In this document: in pieces, positions 10,339 to 23,496 of the stretch
How the letters are laid out: each line of letters begins with the position of its first letter
Numbering within the stretch: the first letter of the stretch is position 1
NCBI GenBank assembly: GCA_000827495.1
Contig: KN817580.1
Span: forward strand, 9,549-73,548
DNA from: Hypholoma sublateritium FD-334 SS-4
Taxonomy: Eukaryota; Basidiomycota; Agaricomycetes; Agaricales; Strophariaceae
DNA: 64,000 nt
Reading direction: 5' to 3'
The notes under the pieces: generated by a model
What the model was told of the DNA's origin: nothing
What the model saw: only the letters and a program-made list of their open reading frames with translations
Database searches by the model: none
Translations under genes and position numbers: made by a program

Positions 10339-12296
10339 ATGTTCCCGTTCCTTCATTTTCCGCAAGAAATTCTTATAGACATATTATCCAATATAGACGC
10401 AATATCTCTCGTAAGATGCGCTTCTGTGAGTCGTCCGCACAAATTTATATTGTAAGTATATCGATATTGATGAACGCATTGATCACGGAAGACCTCGAAA
10501 AAGTTATATTCCACTCTTCGCAACTCTTCACAGTTGCGTTGCATCACTGAGATGCATTTGGATGGTATTGAAGAGGTTATCGTATCCAACGACCATGCTA
10601 GCATCTTAGAGAAAATCCTTTGCCATCGCAGTGCGTGGAGGTTCCTCCACTGGACGTCATATCACTGTATTCCCATGTCGCACCTGTGCAAAGCATACGA
10701 GCTCGTTGGAGGGGTATTTTCCCAAACGGGGGACCATGTTCTACAAACCGTACAGCTGCCTACGCGAACACGAGCGACATATACTTCGGACGAATTGGTG
10801 TTCGCTTTCGTTGTCAGGGACTTCGCAATGGACCCAACGCAGGATGTTATAGCACTCCTCGAAGATGACGATACGTTTGTACAATGTCACCGTTATTTTC
10901 CGACAATCTTAACTTCTCCTCAACAGCCCATTATTCGTCACTGCCATTCGTGTCATTCGCATCCACATAAGAACGATTTCCAACAATATTAATCATCCCC
11001 TCGCACGACCAAACCCACTCGAATTCGAGATCGCTCCTGACCTACTGCATGGAAATGGGATGCACAGCGCTACGCTACAAATAGTTTGCGATCTTATATC
11101 AGTATACATCACAAGAAATTCGAGAGCCCGGGTATTGATTTGGCAATGGACTGAGGGCAGGCTTCTATACGTAAGGCACCATAGTCTATGAGAGGACATT
11201 GTATCTGACCAATTTCTTAGGATTCGGGCGACGGCTTAATGTCGTCTCTGCCTCATGATACATCAGATTTCGCCCTTCTTGGCCAAAATTCTTTCCTCGT
11301 CACACGTACCCGAGATTCTGGATCGATAGCCCTCTACAAACTGCATCTATATCCCATTTCAAATCCCCTACACGTCGCGACATTTCATTTACCAGATATA
11401 AAGCCGAACTCGCGCCTTATAGCTCTCCGCACACATGCCGGGCCTATTGAGGCTAACCCCCTGCCAGATTCTTATTTCAAGAGGGAAGACAAAAATCGCA
11501 TACATGTGTTCACGCTATCTTATACAAGCTTCACTTCACCTGGAGCTACACTTTCGAGGATGACAGCGCTTGGAATGTACGTACACCAGAATGTATTTGT
11601 CTCGCACTTGGAAGACTGCGCAGAGAAAAATCAAGAGGTGGTGGACGTCAAGTGGGATGACTGGGGTCCAAATTATACAAGGTTAATGCGAGATCGCTCT
11701 CCATCGCATTGGCTGAGGTGAGCTACAACTGATGCTGTAATTATGTCTTCGCGTTCATTCTGGCTTCCAATCTACATAGATACGCGCATGGCCAACGCAT
11801 TATATGTTCAACGAACACTAATACCGTCGAGATATTAGATTTCTCCCTTTCAGCATGTTCTGAAATCGAATTCCTCTCCAACTATCATGATGGTCTTTCT
11901 TCTGGGAGCAACTCGGGCGGTACCAGCAGCGAGAGTTCATCGAGACAAACGTTATCATTACCACCACATCCTTCCCTCCCTGGACCACTGCCAAACCATG
12001 GAATTCGTCAACAATTGGATCTCATGCAACCAAGTATCTTCAATGTATGTTCGTCATCCGTATTTAGCGTAAATGTTGAAACTCGCCTGCCATGTCGTCT
12101 AACGACGAAGGGATTACCCACTGCGTATTATGCATATATGCTGTATGAAGATGGGATAATTGGTGTCAAGGTGCGTTAAATCTTCTTAGCGTTCTTTTCA
12201 TATTGCATCGAAACAAGAAATACCATCCAATGACCATGACATAATTCACAGATGAAGCAGGACGATAGTTTGGAACTCCATGTTTATACAATTTAA
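10339..12296 (+). CDS. F-box domain protein (Agaricomycete F-box family)
   Basis: Exons 10339-10425, 10492-10874, 10927-11170, 11221-11717, 11780-12170 and 12252-12296 join in phase to 548 residues. The F-box is at the very start (FPQEILIDILSNIDAISLVRC). Then come blocks typical of a large mushroom family: SAWRFLHW, AYELVGGVFSQ, VRDFAMDPTQDVIALLEDD, HIRTISNNINHPLARPNPLE, then β-strand-rich repeats (RVLIWQWTEGRLLY, HVATFHLPDIKPNSRL, RIHVFTLSY) that may form a propeller. F-box proteins bring substrates to SCF ubiquitin ligases through Skp1. Without the last intron the protein would end with VKVR at 12179; the spliced end ELHVYTI is preferred because the phase and splice sites fit. Confidence 0.8.
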
Positions 12297-12602
12297 CAAT
12301 TGCTTGACACTTGGTACCGCGCTAGCTGTATTTCTACCTATCCCCTACAGTCTGCTAATATGCAATTAAGGGTACTTATACTAAGTATCTATGTTTCCAG
12401 TGTCTCAAGTTAATGCATCATTAGAGCGATGTTCAAGGGTAAGTGTGTCATTTAAACAGGGGATAGCTATAGTTCCGGATACATTTGATTTCATACAAAG
12501 CCTGTTCTTACAACGTGCTGAGACCGCTGCTGGGTTTGGACTCTGAGTCAGTCTGAAGCACGTCATCACTAACGGATAGTTTAGTCCGTTCGATTTTGAT
12601 TT
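12297..12602. other. Convergent 3' region
   Basis: The gap between the F-box and first DUF6534 stop codons is 306 bases. Nothing was recognised in it. Confidence 0.5.
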
Positions 12603-14686
12603 TCATCTAACATCGTCATCATTAATATTGATTGTCGGCATTTGTGGAGAAATTGAGCCACCTACGTGCTGTGGATCCTTATTCTTCTGCGAGCCTGCCG
12701 CCATTGACAACTCATGGGAAAACATGATGGCAACGTTCCTCTCCCCCGATTTTGAATAATGGGAATGGTGTCCTAAATTATGTAGATGTTTCCGTGTGTT
12801 GAGGCTGATCATTAAACGAGGAACAAAGAAGTTTCGAATTGACTGGCTTTAAACATGGTAAAATAAAGAAGACGAACGTTGCTAGAAGGGAGTTGGCGTA
12901 GACTGTGATTTATTCAAAAGGTTACGTCCTAACTTTCTCCGTTGGAAAATTTACTTACATTTGCTGATTACAAAGTGAAGACCCAGAAATATGAGATTTG
13001 TGTGCATCGTTAACCACTATATGTGTCATGTTGTGTGATTCATATTGTTTTCACAAGAGCAAATTAGAGCGTCAACTTGATTAACACTCACGCAAAGGAG
13101 AGACGCAATCGTGGCAGCACTAAATTCCAGACCCATCATATGTTAGCACTGGTTCACAAACAGAATACGACATCCTACCATGTTAATGAGCCATTTTCAA
13201 ACGTGTACAACATTAATCGATCTAGAACATGGTTTAAACTGTTATAGCACACCGTTGCACGTCACAAAAGATAATAATGAAGCAGAAGAACGACTCACCT
13301 AGAATTTTTTGATTGACTTCTCATCAGGTAGTAGCACATTAGGCCCGTGATCAAGGCATCAATAAGAGCGGACAGTGAAAGACCACAAGTGAACGACCAC
13401 TGTAAGCGTTACCATAGGTCATTAGTTTTCTTCGAGACAATGCCGAGGACACGGCATTAATTAAACTTACCGTATACCGTCTGACAAAGAGCCGAAGACT
13501 TTGTAAACGAATCCTAAATAGAAGGAAAAAAACGTTCCTGGATGTCAGATTCTGAACAAGTAATATCAATGAGATGACATCCGAAGTTGATTACATTTTG
13601 GCTGTGGTGACTAGTTTCACGGGCAAACGAGGCGTTAATCATTGGAATACACCATCGAAGGTGTGCTCACGACAAGCAAAGCCTGCGTAGTTATCAGCAT
13701 TAGCTAAATTGAAGGTGCAACCGTTCTGCCAGTAGGTGCGCACAGAGTCGACCACAGGCCAGAATTGACTAGTAAAAGCAGTCGTGATTGAGTTATGGTC
13801 TACATATATATTAGTAAATAAGCTTACTATAGGCGCTACTACAATGAATTTTCTCTTGCTGACTAGGTAACAGCTAAGCGGAACTATCATGCGTAGATGG
13901 AAAATATCTAAGCTTTTGCCCACATTTATAGATCCGATAGGCAAAAAATCTAAAATCTAATTTTCATGAGGCTGAGGCGTTACCGGTGAAGTAGACCCAC
14001 TGGTGGACAAGAAATGTGATGACGGCCTTTTTCGAACAGAAGTCTTAGACGCCATAATCTATTATTTCAAGAGGTAATAAAATGCACCGTGAGCGCAATC
14101 GTTATCTGAAATGTGGTAAACTATCAATATGAACAGTCAAGTTGGAGCAAAATTGACATACCGCCAGCGACCTGATATGATGAAAAGTTTGTGATACGAA
14201 GCCCAGTGGTACGAGGAGCGCCAACATACCAAGGTATATAATCAATTCGATTGAGGTCTCCAAAATGCGAGATCAAATGGTCCCATAATGCAGCACCGAC
14301 AGATGTTGTGTGGCAACAATCAAGAAACCTTGTTATGAGTCGGGGGAGTGGTTATAGAAGAGCTGCGGCATATATATATGCAAACCGTACCAGACGAGGC
14401 ATACCTAGAAAGAAAAAGGACATTATCATTTCAATATTAAGTAGCAGTGATTTTTATTTGGTGTACGAAGGGACACATAGAACACACCAGAATTTTGATT
14501 GATCGACGATCTTCAGGATATTGCTTGAAGTAAGCGAACACTTGTGCGGTAACAATCCCAGAGAAACTGAGCAAACTACAGGTTAAATAGTGCGAGATCG
14601 TTGAAACCTAGACCGAGTGTCACGAACATGGCAGCAACAATCCCACCGACCATGAGGGCGCCAAGTGTGCGATGAATGTCAACCAT
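12603..14686 (-). CDS. DUF6534 multi-span membrane protein, copy 1
   Basis: A dozen or so short exons are split by AT-rich introns, and none of the individual exons looks like a gene alone. In order (minus) the exons read: MVDIHRTLGALMVGGIVAA, GIVTAQVFAYFKQYPEDRRS, VWFLDCCHTTSVGAALWDHL, ITIALTAVITFLVHQ, FFAYRIYKFSKRKFIVVAPI, TCGLSLSALIDALITGLMCY, LNHVLDRLMLYTFENGSLT, MHTNLIFLGLHFVISK, VYANSLLAT, then a last exon 12812-12603 starting LNTRKHLHNLGHHSHYSK with an acidic tail ending DDDVR. This is the complete DUF6534 pattern, including the C-terminal YANSLLA...LNTRK signature; about seven spans are expected. Function is unknown. It is divergent from ISWI and a paralogue of the gene at 20667-22543. 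Exact exon ends near 13630 were not resolved. Confidence 0.78.
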
Positions 14687-15688
14687 GATTAGGTTGACGA
14701 GAGAGAGTGTGTGGGGGGGGGTGGGGTGGGGGCGAAATGGGCCTGACTGAGGTGCTATATGTAGGAATAGGATATCATTTCTAGTGGCGCGCGCACACCT
14801 CAGAATCGGGAAATCCTGTCAGCTGCCCAGCGTTCCGTACATTCGGCATTTCTGATTCGTCCGTCCTATGATGAAAGGTCATTCGCTTGGGGTCTCCTCG
14901 ATCACATCGCAGCGTAGGAGCGCCCTAAGTTGTCAGTTCCCAGCCGGATCACTCGAAACAATTCGAAGAAATGTATGCCTTGATGGGCGGAATATATTGA
15001 CTTGCATGTATTGGTTTTTGAAGTGCCCATAGCAGGCTAGTATAGGGATAGTGGCGGCGCCATATCTGTCGCCGCCATATGCCGGATTGCTCAAGTGAGG
15101 TTCTGCGAACAAAGCGGAAGAAAGAGGCACCAATATGAATACAAAAATTCACTATCGACGATTTGAGGTTTGTTTCAATTTATCTTGATTCAAGAATTAA
15201 TTTCATCATCATCATGCGATAGTAAGTACGAACCAAGTATGAATATAATGATAGGCGCGGCGGCATGTCATTATATCGACGAGGACTTGAACGTGGGGGA
15301 TTGGAGGTGGCAGAGCCCGTTGACCACGAATACTTGATATTGAGATAGTTTCCGCCAGTGACGCAGTAAGTATGTCCGTTCAAGGCTAGGAAGCTTTTGA
15401 AGGCGTAAGTAATTTGCTGTCCGCTGGCAGGCCGCAGGATCCTCGATCAAGGCTGAACCAGACTGCAGTCACGGTCCCACTACAGGTTTAGCATGAATAT
15501 ATATCAGATAAGCCGTTACAGAGATTGCCCGGCGTGCAGTTATAAGTAGTCCGAAAGCCTGAGTGTGATCGTCGAGCGCCATAGAAGCGTGGCCGTGGGG
15601 AGGAGTGTCAATTTGGCGCGTACGGTCACAACAGTTACTGTCACGTATAATTCCCTATTCCTTCTTCCAAACCACCGTCAACGCAACG
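14687..15688. promoter_or_regulatory. Divergent upstream region, DUF6534 copy 1 / ISWI
   Basis: About 1 kb lies between the two start codons. The stretch at 14710-14733 is a run of G tracts separated by single T (see findings). No exon with family features was seen, and no TATA box was assigned. Confidence 0.4.
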
Positions 15689-18600
15689 ATGAGCGTCAGT
15701 TTGATGTCCTTCTGTTTACTCTCACTTGTTACTTATCTCACTAATCTACAGGCCTTCACAGTAGGGGATCGCATGGACGAAGATATCCTCAGCGATGTTG
15801 TGCCTAGTAACATAGTTTCGCGCCAGGTACGTCCGCGTTATATAGCAAGGGTCGTTAATGCCAATAACGTGGTCAGCCGAGCCAAGGCGCAGACGGCGAG
15901 AGTGAATACGACGAACCAGAACGCATAGAAGAAGACGAGCTTATCAGCGACCAGGAGGATGCAAAGGTGCACTGGCTTTTATGCTTGTTAGTTTATAGTC
16001 TTGGCCGATTGACGGTGTCATCGTGTTATAGGCAACTATGGCGCGAACAAAGAAACAAACTACGGCAGACAGGCAACAAAAGAAACAAAAGCGAAAAGCA
16101 GACGAAGGACAGTTGCAACAGAAGCGAAAAGAAATGGACAAGGCTAAGGTGAACAATGTACCGCCTCGTATGAAGTACATCACTATATCCACTACTCTTA
16201 GATCACGGACGCTGTCAAGCGCTACTCGTATCTTCTCGGCCAAACGGAACTTTTCAAGCACTTTGTCGATATCAAGGTAAATACCTCCGCACTGTCTGTC
16301 CACAATGTTCAAATCTTTCGTAGCGGGCCTCGGATCCTGAATATGCTGCCATGATGGATGCGCAGCCCAAGCCCAAAGGTCGCGGTCGCAAAAAGCCAAT
16401 GTAAGTCTTCAACCCTCGTCGTGTCAAGCATCGCTCTTATCTGCTTTCCGCAGTGATAACAATGCTCGTCACCGCAAATCAGAGAAGGAAGAGGATGAAG
16501 AGTTACTCAAAGATGGCGAAGCCGGTTTAGATGGTAACGACCAACCCTTTGTGTTCGAGTCATCACCAAGCTGTCAGTATTTCCTCAGTGTTACTATACA
16601 CGTGCTAACCACTGTGTCTGGCCAGTTATCAATGGAACCATGCGAGGGTATCAGCTTCAAGGACTTAATTGGATGGTATCTCTACATCACAATGGGCTGA
16701 ATGGTATTCTTGCAGACGAAATGGTACGTATCAACTGATCTTTATGTCCAAACAGCCGACATATATCGCTTTCTGTTAGGGCCTTGGAAAGACACTGCAA
16801 ACAATTTCCTTCCTCGCCTATCTCAAACAGTACAAGGACATTTCCGGTCCTCATCTCGTCGTCGTGCCTAAATCTACTCTTCAAAATTGGGCGCGAGAGT
16901 TCGCAAATTGGACGCCCGATTTCAATATTGTGACACTCACTGGCTCCAAGGACGAACGAGCGGAGATCATTGCGACGCGGTTGATCCCTCAAGATTTTCA
17001 AGTTTGCATCACATCTTACGAGATGTGTCTTATCGAACAAGGTCCTCTCAAGAAGTTTTCCTTCGAATATATTGTCATAGACGAGGCCCATCGTATCAAG
17101 AACGTCGACAGCATGCTCTCACAGATTGTCCGGGAGTTTTCGTCGCGTGGAAGGCTCCTTATCACAGGCACACCCCTCCAAAACAATCTCAAAGAGTTGT
17201 TTTCGCTGCTAAATTTCATTTGTCCTGAGATATTTGTCCATTATAAGGACCTGGACAGTTTTCTACACAAAGATGCGACAGGAACTGAAGAAGAGGAAGA
17301 AAAAAGCAAGAAAGTTGTCGAGGCATTACACAAGATTTTGAGGCCGTTTTTACTTCGAAGAGTGAAGTCTGACGTAGAGAAGAGTCTACTGCCAAGTAAG
17401 CACCAAGTTGTCATGTCGTATTTATTCTGTTCTCTAATTCGGTGTAACTTATATAGAAAAAGAAATCAATATTTATGTGGGCCTTACGGATATGCAACGC
17501 AAATGGTACCGGTCGGTGCTTGAGAAAGACATTGACGCTGTCAACGGCCTAACGGGCAAGAAGGAGGGCAAGACAAGACTGATGAATATGGTCATGCAGG
17601 TACATATAACTACCTTTGTCTTGTGATTACTGTACTCAATTTACACATATAGCTTCGCAAAGTCACTTGCCATCCATATTTATTTGACGGCGCCGAGCCA
17701 GGGCCACCTTATACGACAGACGAACACCTTATTCAGAATTCGGGAAAGATGATCATATTGGACAAACTACTAGGCAGTATGAAAGAGAAAGGCTCGCGCG
17801 TACTGATTTTCAGTCAGATGAGCCGAGTCTTGGATATCCTGGAAGATTACTGCTTATTCCGAGGATACAGTGCGCTCCAGTTTCTCCTACTCGCTTTCTC
17901 GCTCTGACCTCGCAATGTGTCAAGAATATTGCCGTATTGATGGTAGTACTGCGCACGAAGATCGCATCTCCGCAATCGATGAGTACAACAAGCCAGGGAG
18001 CGAAAAATTCATTTTCCTGCTCACGACACGCGCTGGTGGTTTGGGCATCAATTTGACAACTGCAGACGTCGTCGTACTTTACGACAGCGACTGGAATCCC
18101 CAGGCAGATCTGCAAGCCATGGACCGTGCACATAGAATTGGTCAGACTAAGCAAGTTTATGTCTTTAGGTTCATTACGGAGGGGAGTGTCGAGGAGAGAA
18201 TGCTAGAGCGCGCAGCGCAGAAATTGCGATTGGATCAGTTGGTTATTCAGCAAGGGCGCACGCAACAGGCAAAAGGTGGGTCGTGCTTTGTTTGACTGCG
18301 GTAGAGCTGATTCAATATGAAATAAAACAAGCTGCCGCCAATAAGGAGGAACTATTGGAAATGATTACTCACGGCGCGGAAAAGATCATCAATTCTACAG
18401 AAGAGTCCGTTCACCTTCTGTATCTTTTGCGACACTTGTCTCATCTCAGTCACAGGCACTTGATCAATGAAGACATTGATGCGATCATCGCACGAGGAGA
18501 GGAGCGTACTATTGAACTTAACAGCAAATATGAAGGGCTCAACCTCGAAGACTTGAACAATTTCAAATCCGATGCCTCAGTACAGCAATGGGAAGGCGAA

Positions 18601-20031
18601 GACTTCAGGACAGGGGTAGCTTGCTTTCCGCTTGTTTGAGTGCAGCGGACCTTTATTGATATCTTCCCAAAGAAAAAAACTCTGAACTTCAACCTACTTT
18701 CCTTGTCGAAGCGCGAACGAAAATCGAACTACTCAGTTGATAATTACTTCAAGGACACCCTACGTGCAGGTCCTTCGAAAGTAGACAAAGCCCCCAAGAT
18801 TCCTCGCGCACCCAAACAAATTGTCATGTTTGTCTATTATCTACATTCCTCGCGCTCTGAAGTAGGCTCAACATCCCTATTTTTACAGTCAGGATTTCCA
18901 GTTCTTCCCTCCGCAGCTAACTATTCTTCAGGAACGCGAATTAGCAGTTCACAAGGTATGTTATTGCCGCTGATATGTCAATTTCATTGGTCTGTTTTGA
19001 GAGCTTACATACTTTATAGCGTTTAAATGGAATACCTGCTGTCGTTCGCGAGCCTGTAGGCCCTGAAGATACTCCGGAGAAATTAGAGGAAGAACGTATC
19101 ACTGCACAAGAATTCATTGACACTGGTGCGTCGATATTCTACGTTATTTTCTTTCTCATGATTTAACTGGTTATAGCTGAACCCCTCGACGACGATGATA
19201 TGGAGTTGAAAGAACAGTATATCTTACAGGGTTTCCCTGACTGGAGTCGACGCGACTTCCAACAGTTGATACGAGGGATGGAAACGTACGGATGGTAAAC
19301 TTTTTTTTCCTATCGTTATCATATTCGCGCTTATAATTTTTGACACTCCAGGGGGGCTGATTCCGCCGTGTTGGCCGCCGAGATCCAGGATAAAACCACG
19401 GAGGATGTTGAGAAGTATCTCAAAGTGTTCAACAAGAAATGCAAGACGCTCGCCGAGTACCCACGTATCCGGACTCGTGTAGAAGAGGGTGAGGCGAAAC
19501 GTAACAAGCGCGAGAATCTTGAAATGCTTCTGTCGAAGAAAATTGGTTCTGTACGTTACCCCATGCAGGAACTCGAGCTCAATTATCCGACAACGAAGGG
19601 TAAAGTCTACAGCGAGGAAGAAGATAGATACTTGTTGGTGCGGCTTTTCCACTACGGGATGCAAGCCGACGACGTGTATGAGCGCATCAAGAAAGATATT
19701 ACGGAATTTCCTGTGTTTCGATTCGATTGGTTCTTCAAGAGTCGCTCACCTCAGGAGCTTCAGAGGCGTTGCAATACACTGCTAGGGATGATTGAGAAGG
19801 AGGAAGAGTTGAGAGCGTCAGAGGAAGCCAAGCTTAAACCAACGAAGGGCAAGGTAGGACATCAAATCATTTATTCTTTACCTGAGTATATGTTAACAGC
19901 CTTGTGTCTCTCTTTTTTTATAGAAACGTGGAATTGAAGAGGTTCAAAAGATTGAGAAACAGGAGTCGCGCCCAGCGACTCCTGTGGACACCGCCTCAGC
20001 GAAGCGGTCGAATAAAAAGAAAAAGACATAG
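15689..20031 (+). CDS. ISWI-type SNF2 chromatin-remodelling ATPase
   Basis: A many-exon gene encoding roughly 1,050-1,100 residues. The first coding exon is only ATGAGC (15689-15694); exons 15752-15826, 15877-15966 and 16032-16148 follow in phase 0. The N-terminus is acidic then Lys-rich. The ATPase has the SNF2 motifs: [20 protein letters not shown] (Walker A), [10 protein letters not shown] (DEAH), [19 protein letters not shown], then [17 protein letters not shown] and [19 protein letters not shown]. The C-terminal half has the ISWI-specific HAND-SANT-SLIDE array: [40 protein letters not shown] and [20 protein letters not shown]. It slides and spaces nucleosomes using ATP. The best reading at 18616-18672 is an intron (EDFRTG then KKTLNFN). 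It ends in a Lys-rich tail. Both flanking genes are DUF6534 paralogues. Confidence 0.93.
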
Positions 20032-20666
20032 ACTTTTGTAGCCCGCCGACTGCGTTACTCTTATTTCTCCTTTGTCCTTCTTAACTTGTATACACTCTTT
20101 TGTAATGTCTGATATCTGTAGGCATGTCCGATGACTTCATATTTTGCTTGTATAATGATCCCCGATGTGAACTGAAATTCAATTCATTACTGGCCAATGC
20201 ATAGTAGGGAAAAGTGAATATGTGAGGTAGAAGGTAGTGTGTTGGGAACTAAAAAGAGAAAAATATGCGGAGGTGGCTAAGAATATTCGTCCTCAAGAAT
20301 CATGGCTCTATCACACGTCCAAGTCATATATCACACTTCGCTCAACGTTCACTTCGAGTTGCGTCTAGTACAGAAGATGACAATTAATACATTATCATGC
20401 GTGTCGGTGGTTTGAAATTCTTACAATGATTTGTCCTTTTGAGATTTTTGATTCCTCTCGAGACAGCTAATTGCAACCGAAGTTTAGGTCGGGAAATTCA
20501 ATGACACCAACAGAGGCCTATTCACCATATATTGGCCGGCGACATCTTCTCCAGTCCTTTGCCGGCGTGTGTCTAGCAAGTGTACCGGCATGCCAGTGAA
20601 TTCACGAGAATGAGAGCGCGTACGCCGTATAGTATTTCTACTATTTAGCCTGGATTTCGGGGAGCA
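20032..20666. other. Convergent 3' region, ISWI / DUF6534 copy 2
   Basis: No convincing exon on either strand; AT-rich sequence only. Confidence 0.5.
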
Positions 20667-22543
20667 TCAGGTGGGTTTCCTGAAATAGGCAAAAAGTCAC
20701 TTTGACAGACTTACGTCACCAGCAAGGAGTTGGCATAAACTAAATAAGAAATGAGTTCTCCGCTGTAAAGATGGAACATTTGGCAGAAAATTTAGCTTAC
20801 GCTTTCCAATTACAAAATGCAAACCAAGAAATATCAGATTCTCGGGCATTGACAGCCACTGTATGAAATATTTCAATGAGCTCACAAGTATAACAAATGG
20901 CTAGAAGCCTACTACGCGGCCCCGCATGCTTGTAAGAATAGTTGAACAGACGTACACATATCATGGATATCACCGTTCCAGCACTGATTAAATGAATGGA
21001 TGATCAGTCATCTAAATGAGTATACGAAGAAAGATAATGATTGCAGTTTATATTACCAAGTTAATGAGCCCGTTTCGAACGCGTATCGTATGAGGCTATC
21101 AATCACTGCGGTGAGGCTATCAAGTACAAAATGTGCAGTAAGTCATAGTTATTTACTTCTAGTGTGGCTATATCGTGGGTACATACCTTGGAGCGTCGGC
21201 ACGGCTCGATTGCAGTAGTACAAAGAGAGAGACCGTGATCAAGACATCAACAGCCGTGGAGAGAGCGAGACCTGTTGTAAATACCCACTGCATGCAGTGT
21301 ACGATGTCTTGGCTTAGGATCTTCAAAAGTGGCTATATTGAAGAGGGCACTCACACGTATTTCTGCCCTGAATCTTGAGAATGTTTCTAAATGCAACCTG
21401 TAGCATGATTATAATTTATCCAAAATTTATCGCACGCTAAGTCGGAATTATGGCGGCGAGATGAGCAACGTTTTAACTTACATTTCAGCAGTGGTCACTG
21501 TAATCAGAACTTATAAGCTAGACACCAATACTGAAGGGTGTCAAATGGACTCACCAGACGCAGATACTAGATCGTTGAAAATTGGCAAGAGTTTGATCAT
21601 TGATAAACTGAGATACAATGAATCTGAAAGGGAAGGAACATACCTAAACGGAGACACGCGAGCAATATCTGATGTCAATTGAGTGAATAGATGCGCATCA
21701 GAGGGGCGAACCAAATAGACTCACGATAGGCGCAGTAATATAGTAATTCCGTTTACTGACTGACGGAAAGATGAGGACTAAGTGCGGACACTGTAATAAT
21801 TGTCATTTAACTCACGAAGAATTATACGACTAGCAAAAAATCTAGTTATCCAAATTCACTAAACCAATTAGCTCCAAGGACATCTATACAGTAGGACTTA
21901 CATGTGGACGAGGAAGGTGAGAATTGCCTATTTTGTGAATTAAAGGATTAGCAAACCTGGGAGTTTAATAAGATGTCTGAAGTCAATCACCGTCATTACA
22001 ATTGTTAGCTACATTCCTCTATAGTTCAGCGATCATCATGCGCAATCAGAACCAGGAGAAACCATACCGCAATATTCCTAAACGTATGCAGAGGTTAGGC
22101 AGACAGCACTATTGTCGAAATGAATGATGGTCTACCAGTGGATGATGTCGATATCTGCCATTTCACCGTAGTCTCCAATGATATAGCTCCATAGGGCGGC
22201 CCATATAAAGGCGGTGTGGCACGTATCAAGAACCCATACAGATAGTACCTTTTAGGAAGGAATGTTTGATGAGGTCAACTTGAGGTGAACGGAAGAATAA
22301 CTTGAAGATTGTAAACATACGAGCACCTTGATATTTCGCGTATCTCTGGGGTACAATCTGAAGTACGCGACCACCTGAACAACCACGAAGCCAGATAGCC
22401 TGCAACATTTGGCAGTGAGTCGAAGGCTGTTAGATTCTTAGTACTTAGCAACTTAAAGCTTACAAGGATGCGAGAAGTCCGCCTAAAAGGAGTGCACCAA
22501 ATGTCTTCGGAACGTCGACAGCGGGTGAAGTGGCAAGCGCCAT
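20667..22543 (-). CDS. DUF6534 multi-span membrane protein, copy 2
   Basis: The exon layout matches copy 1. In order (minus): a first exon with PAVDVPKTFGALLLGGLLAS; then SGFVVVQVVAYFRLYPRDTR; VWVLDTCHTAFIWAALWSYI; LTIVMT and AILTFLVH; SKRNYYITAPI; ILLACLRL; VSASVTTAEM; LHLETFSRFRAEIR; WVFTTGLALSTAVDVLITVS; LTAVIDSLIRYAFETGSLT; WLSMPENLIFLGLHFVIGK; VYANSLLVT. Every join that I checked stays in phase, so the many apparent stops are intronic and the gene looks functional. It is shorter at the C-terminus than copy 1: after the last intron only a few residues remain before TGA 20667-20669, so the LNTRK tail is lost. Function unknown; about seven membrane spans expected. Confidence 0.76.
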
Positions 22544-23496
22544 TTAGCTATGGGGGACGGAAAGCAGGCCGCAGAGTTCGAAGAGTTCTCCGCAAAGAAA
22601 TTTGACTAGCAGTACGTATATATTCGGAAAGCAAATGCCGAACGAAGGTCATGGCAAGGTTCTCGGCTATGGGCATTAGGACTAGAGCGAATCAGTTGTC
22701 TATTCCACGTATGTAACTGAATGATGCTACCGTGCGATATGCACTCATTCCGAGACCTCTATTCGTGTCCTTCATTCGCGTTAAGGCGAGCCTACTGCTA
22801 AGGTTAGCCTTTACACATTATTCTGGGGGTGGTAAAGGTTGGCGACAAATCAGAATGGGGTACTTCAAGTTCAATTGGTGCTGGATGATTACAAGATGAT
22901 TACGCAACGCCCTTGGCACACAGTTGACGTTACTAGCGAGCGCCCATCTGCTAGCTTCAATTCATGCTGTTAGCACGAGGATAACGGAGAAGCGGCAAGA
23001 GGCGCTACTAATTATATATGCGGGCCTGAATTCAATCACAAATATATCCAAAGGTATATTGCAGACAACTTTGGGGGCACCCGTTCTTTCAGGAGAAATT
23101 GAATAATATAAGTACCTACGTGCAGATATAGATTGCGATACATCAAGCCTTTGAGCACCTAAAAGGTTGACAGACAACGGTTATAACCTGCTTGCCATCA
23201 GTCACCTCCACAATGAGCTCGGAGCTGTGCAGAAATCTGCACCCCCTGCCGAAGTACCTGTAGTAATGACTCACCAATGCCCCAGGACCTCTACCATACT
23301 ATGTAGTTAGTCGGCACCACAAGTAGACTTAGAATACACACCCCAAGGCCTCATCGTTCAGTAAGCGGTCTTCAGTTACTATTAATCAATATTCACTGAA
23401 AGAATCCAATTTTAGTAGTCATGTATTGATACCACCGTAATTCGAACTCCAACTCGATCAGAACCCAATGGTACCTAACAGTAACGGATGCTTGTT
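22544..23496. other. Intergenic region upstream of DUF6534 copy 2 and downstream of CCT3
   Basis: A TATATA-like stretch near 22617-22623 lies about 75 bp before the DUF6534 ATG on the minus strand. Otherwise only short ORFs without family features were seen. Confidence 0.4.

Noticed and set aside
10492..10992. Apparent frameshift in the F-box gene after LLEDDDT
   Set aside because: A 52-nt intron at 10875-10926 restores the family sequence (PLFVTAIRVIRIHIRT).
12603..14686. DUF6534 copy 1 as a pseudogene because of many stops
   Set aside because: All stops fall in short introns with proper splice sites; joined exons give the complete family pattern. The same holds for copy 2.
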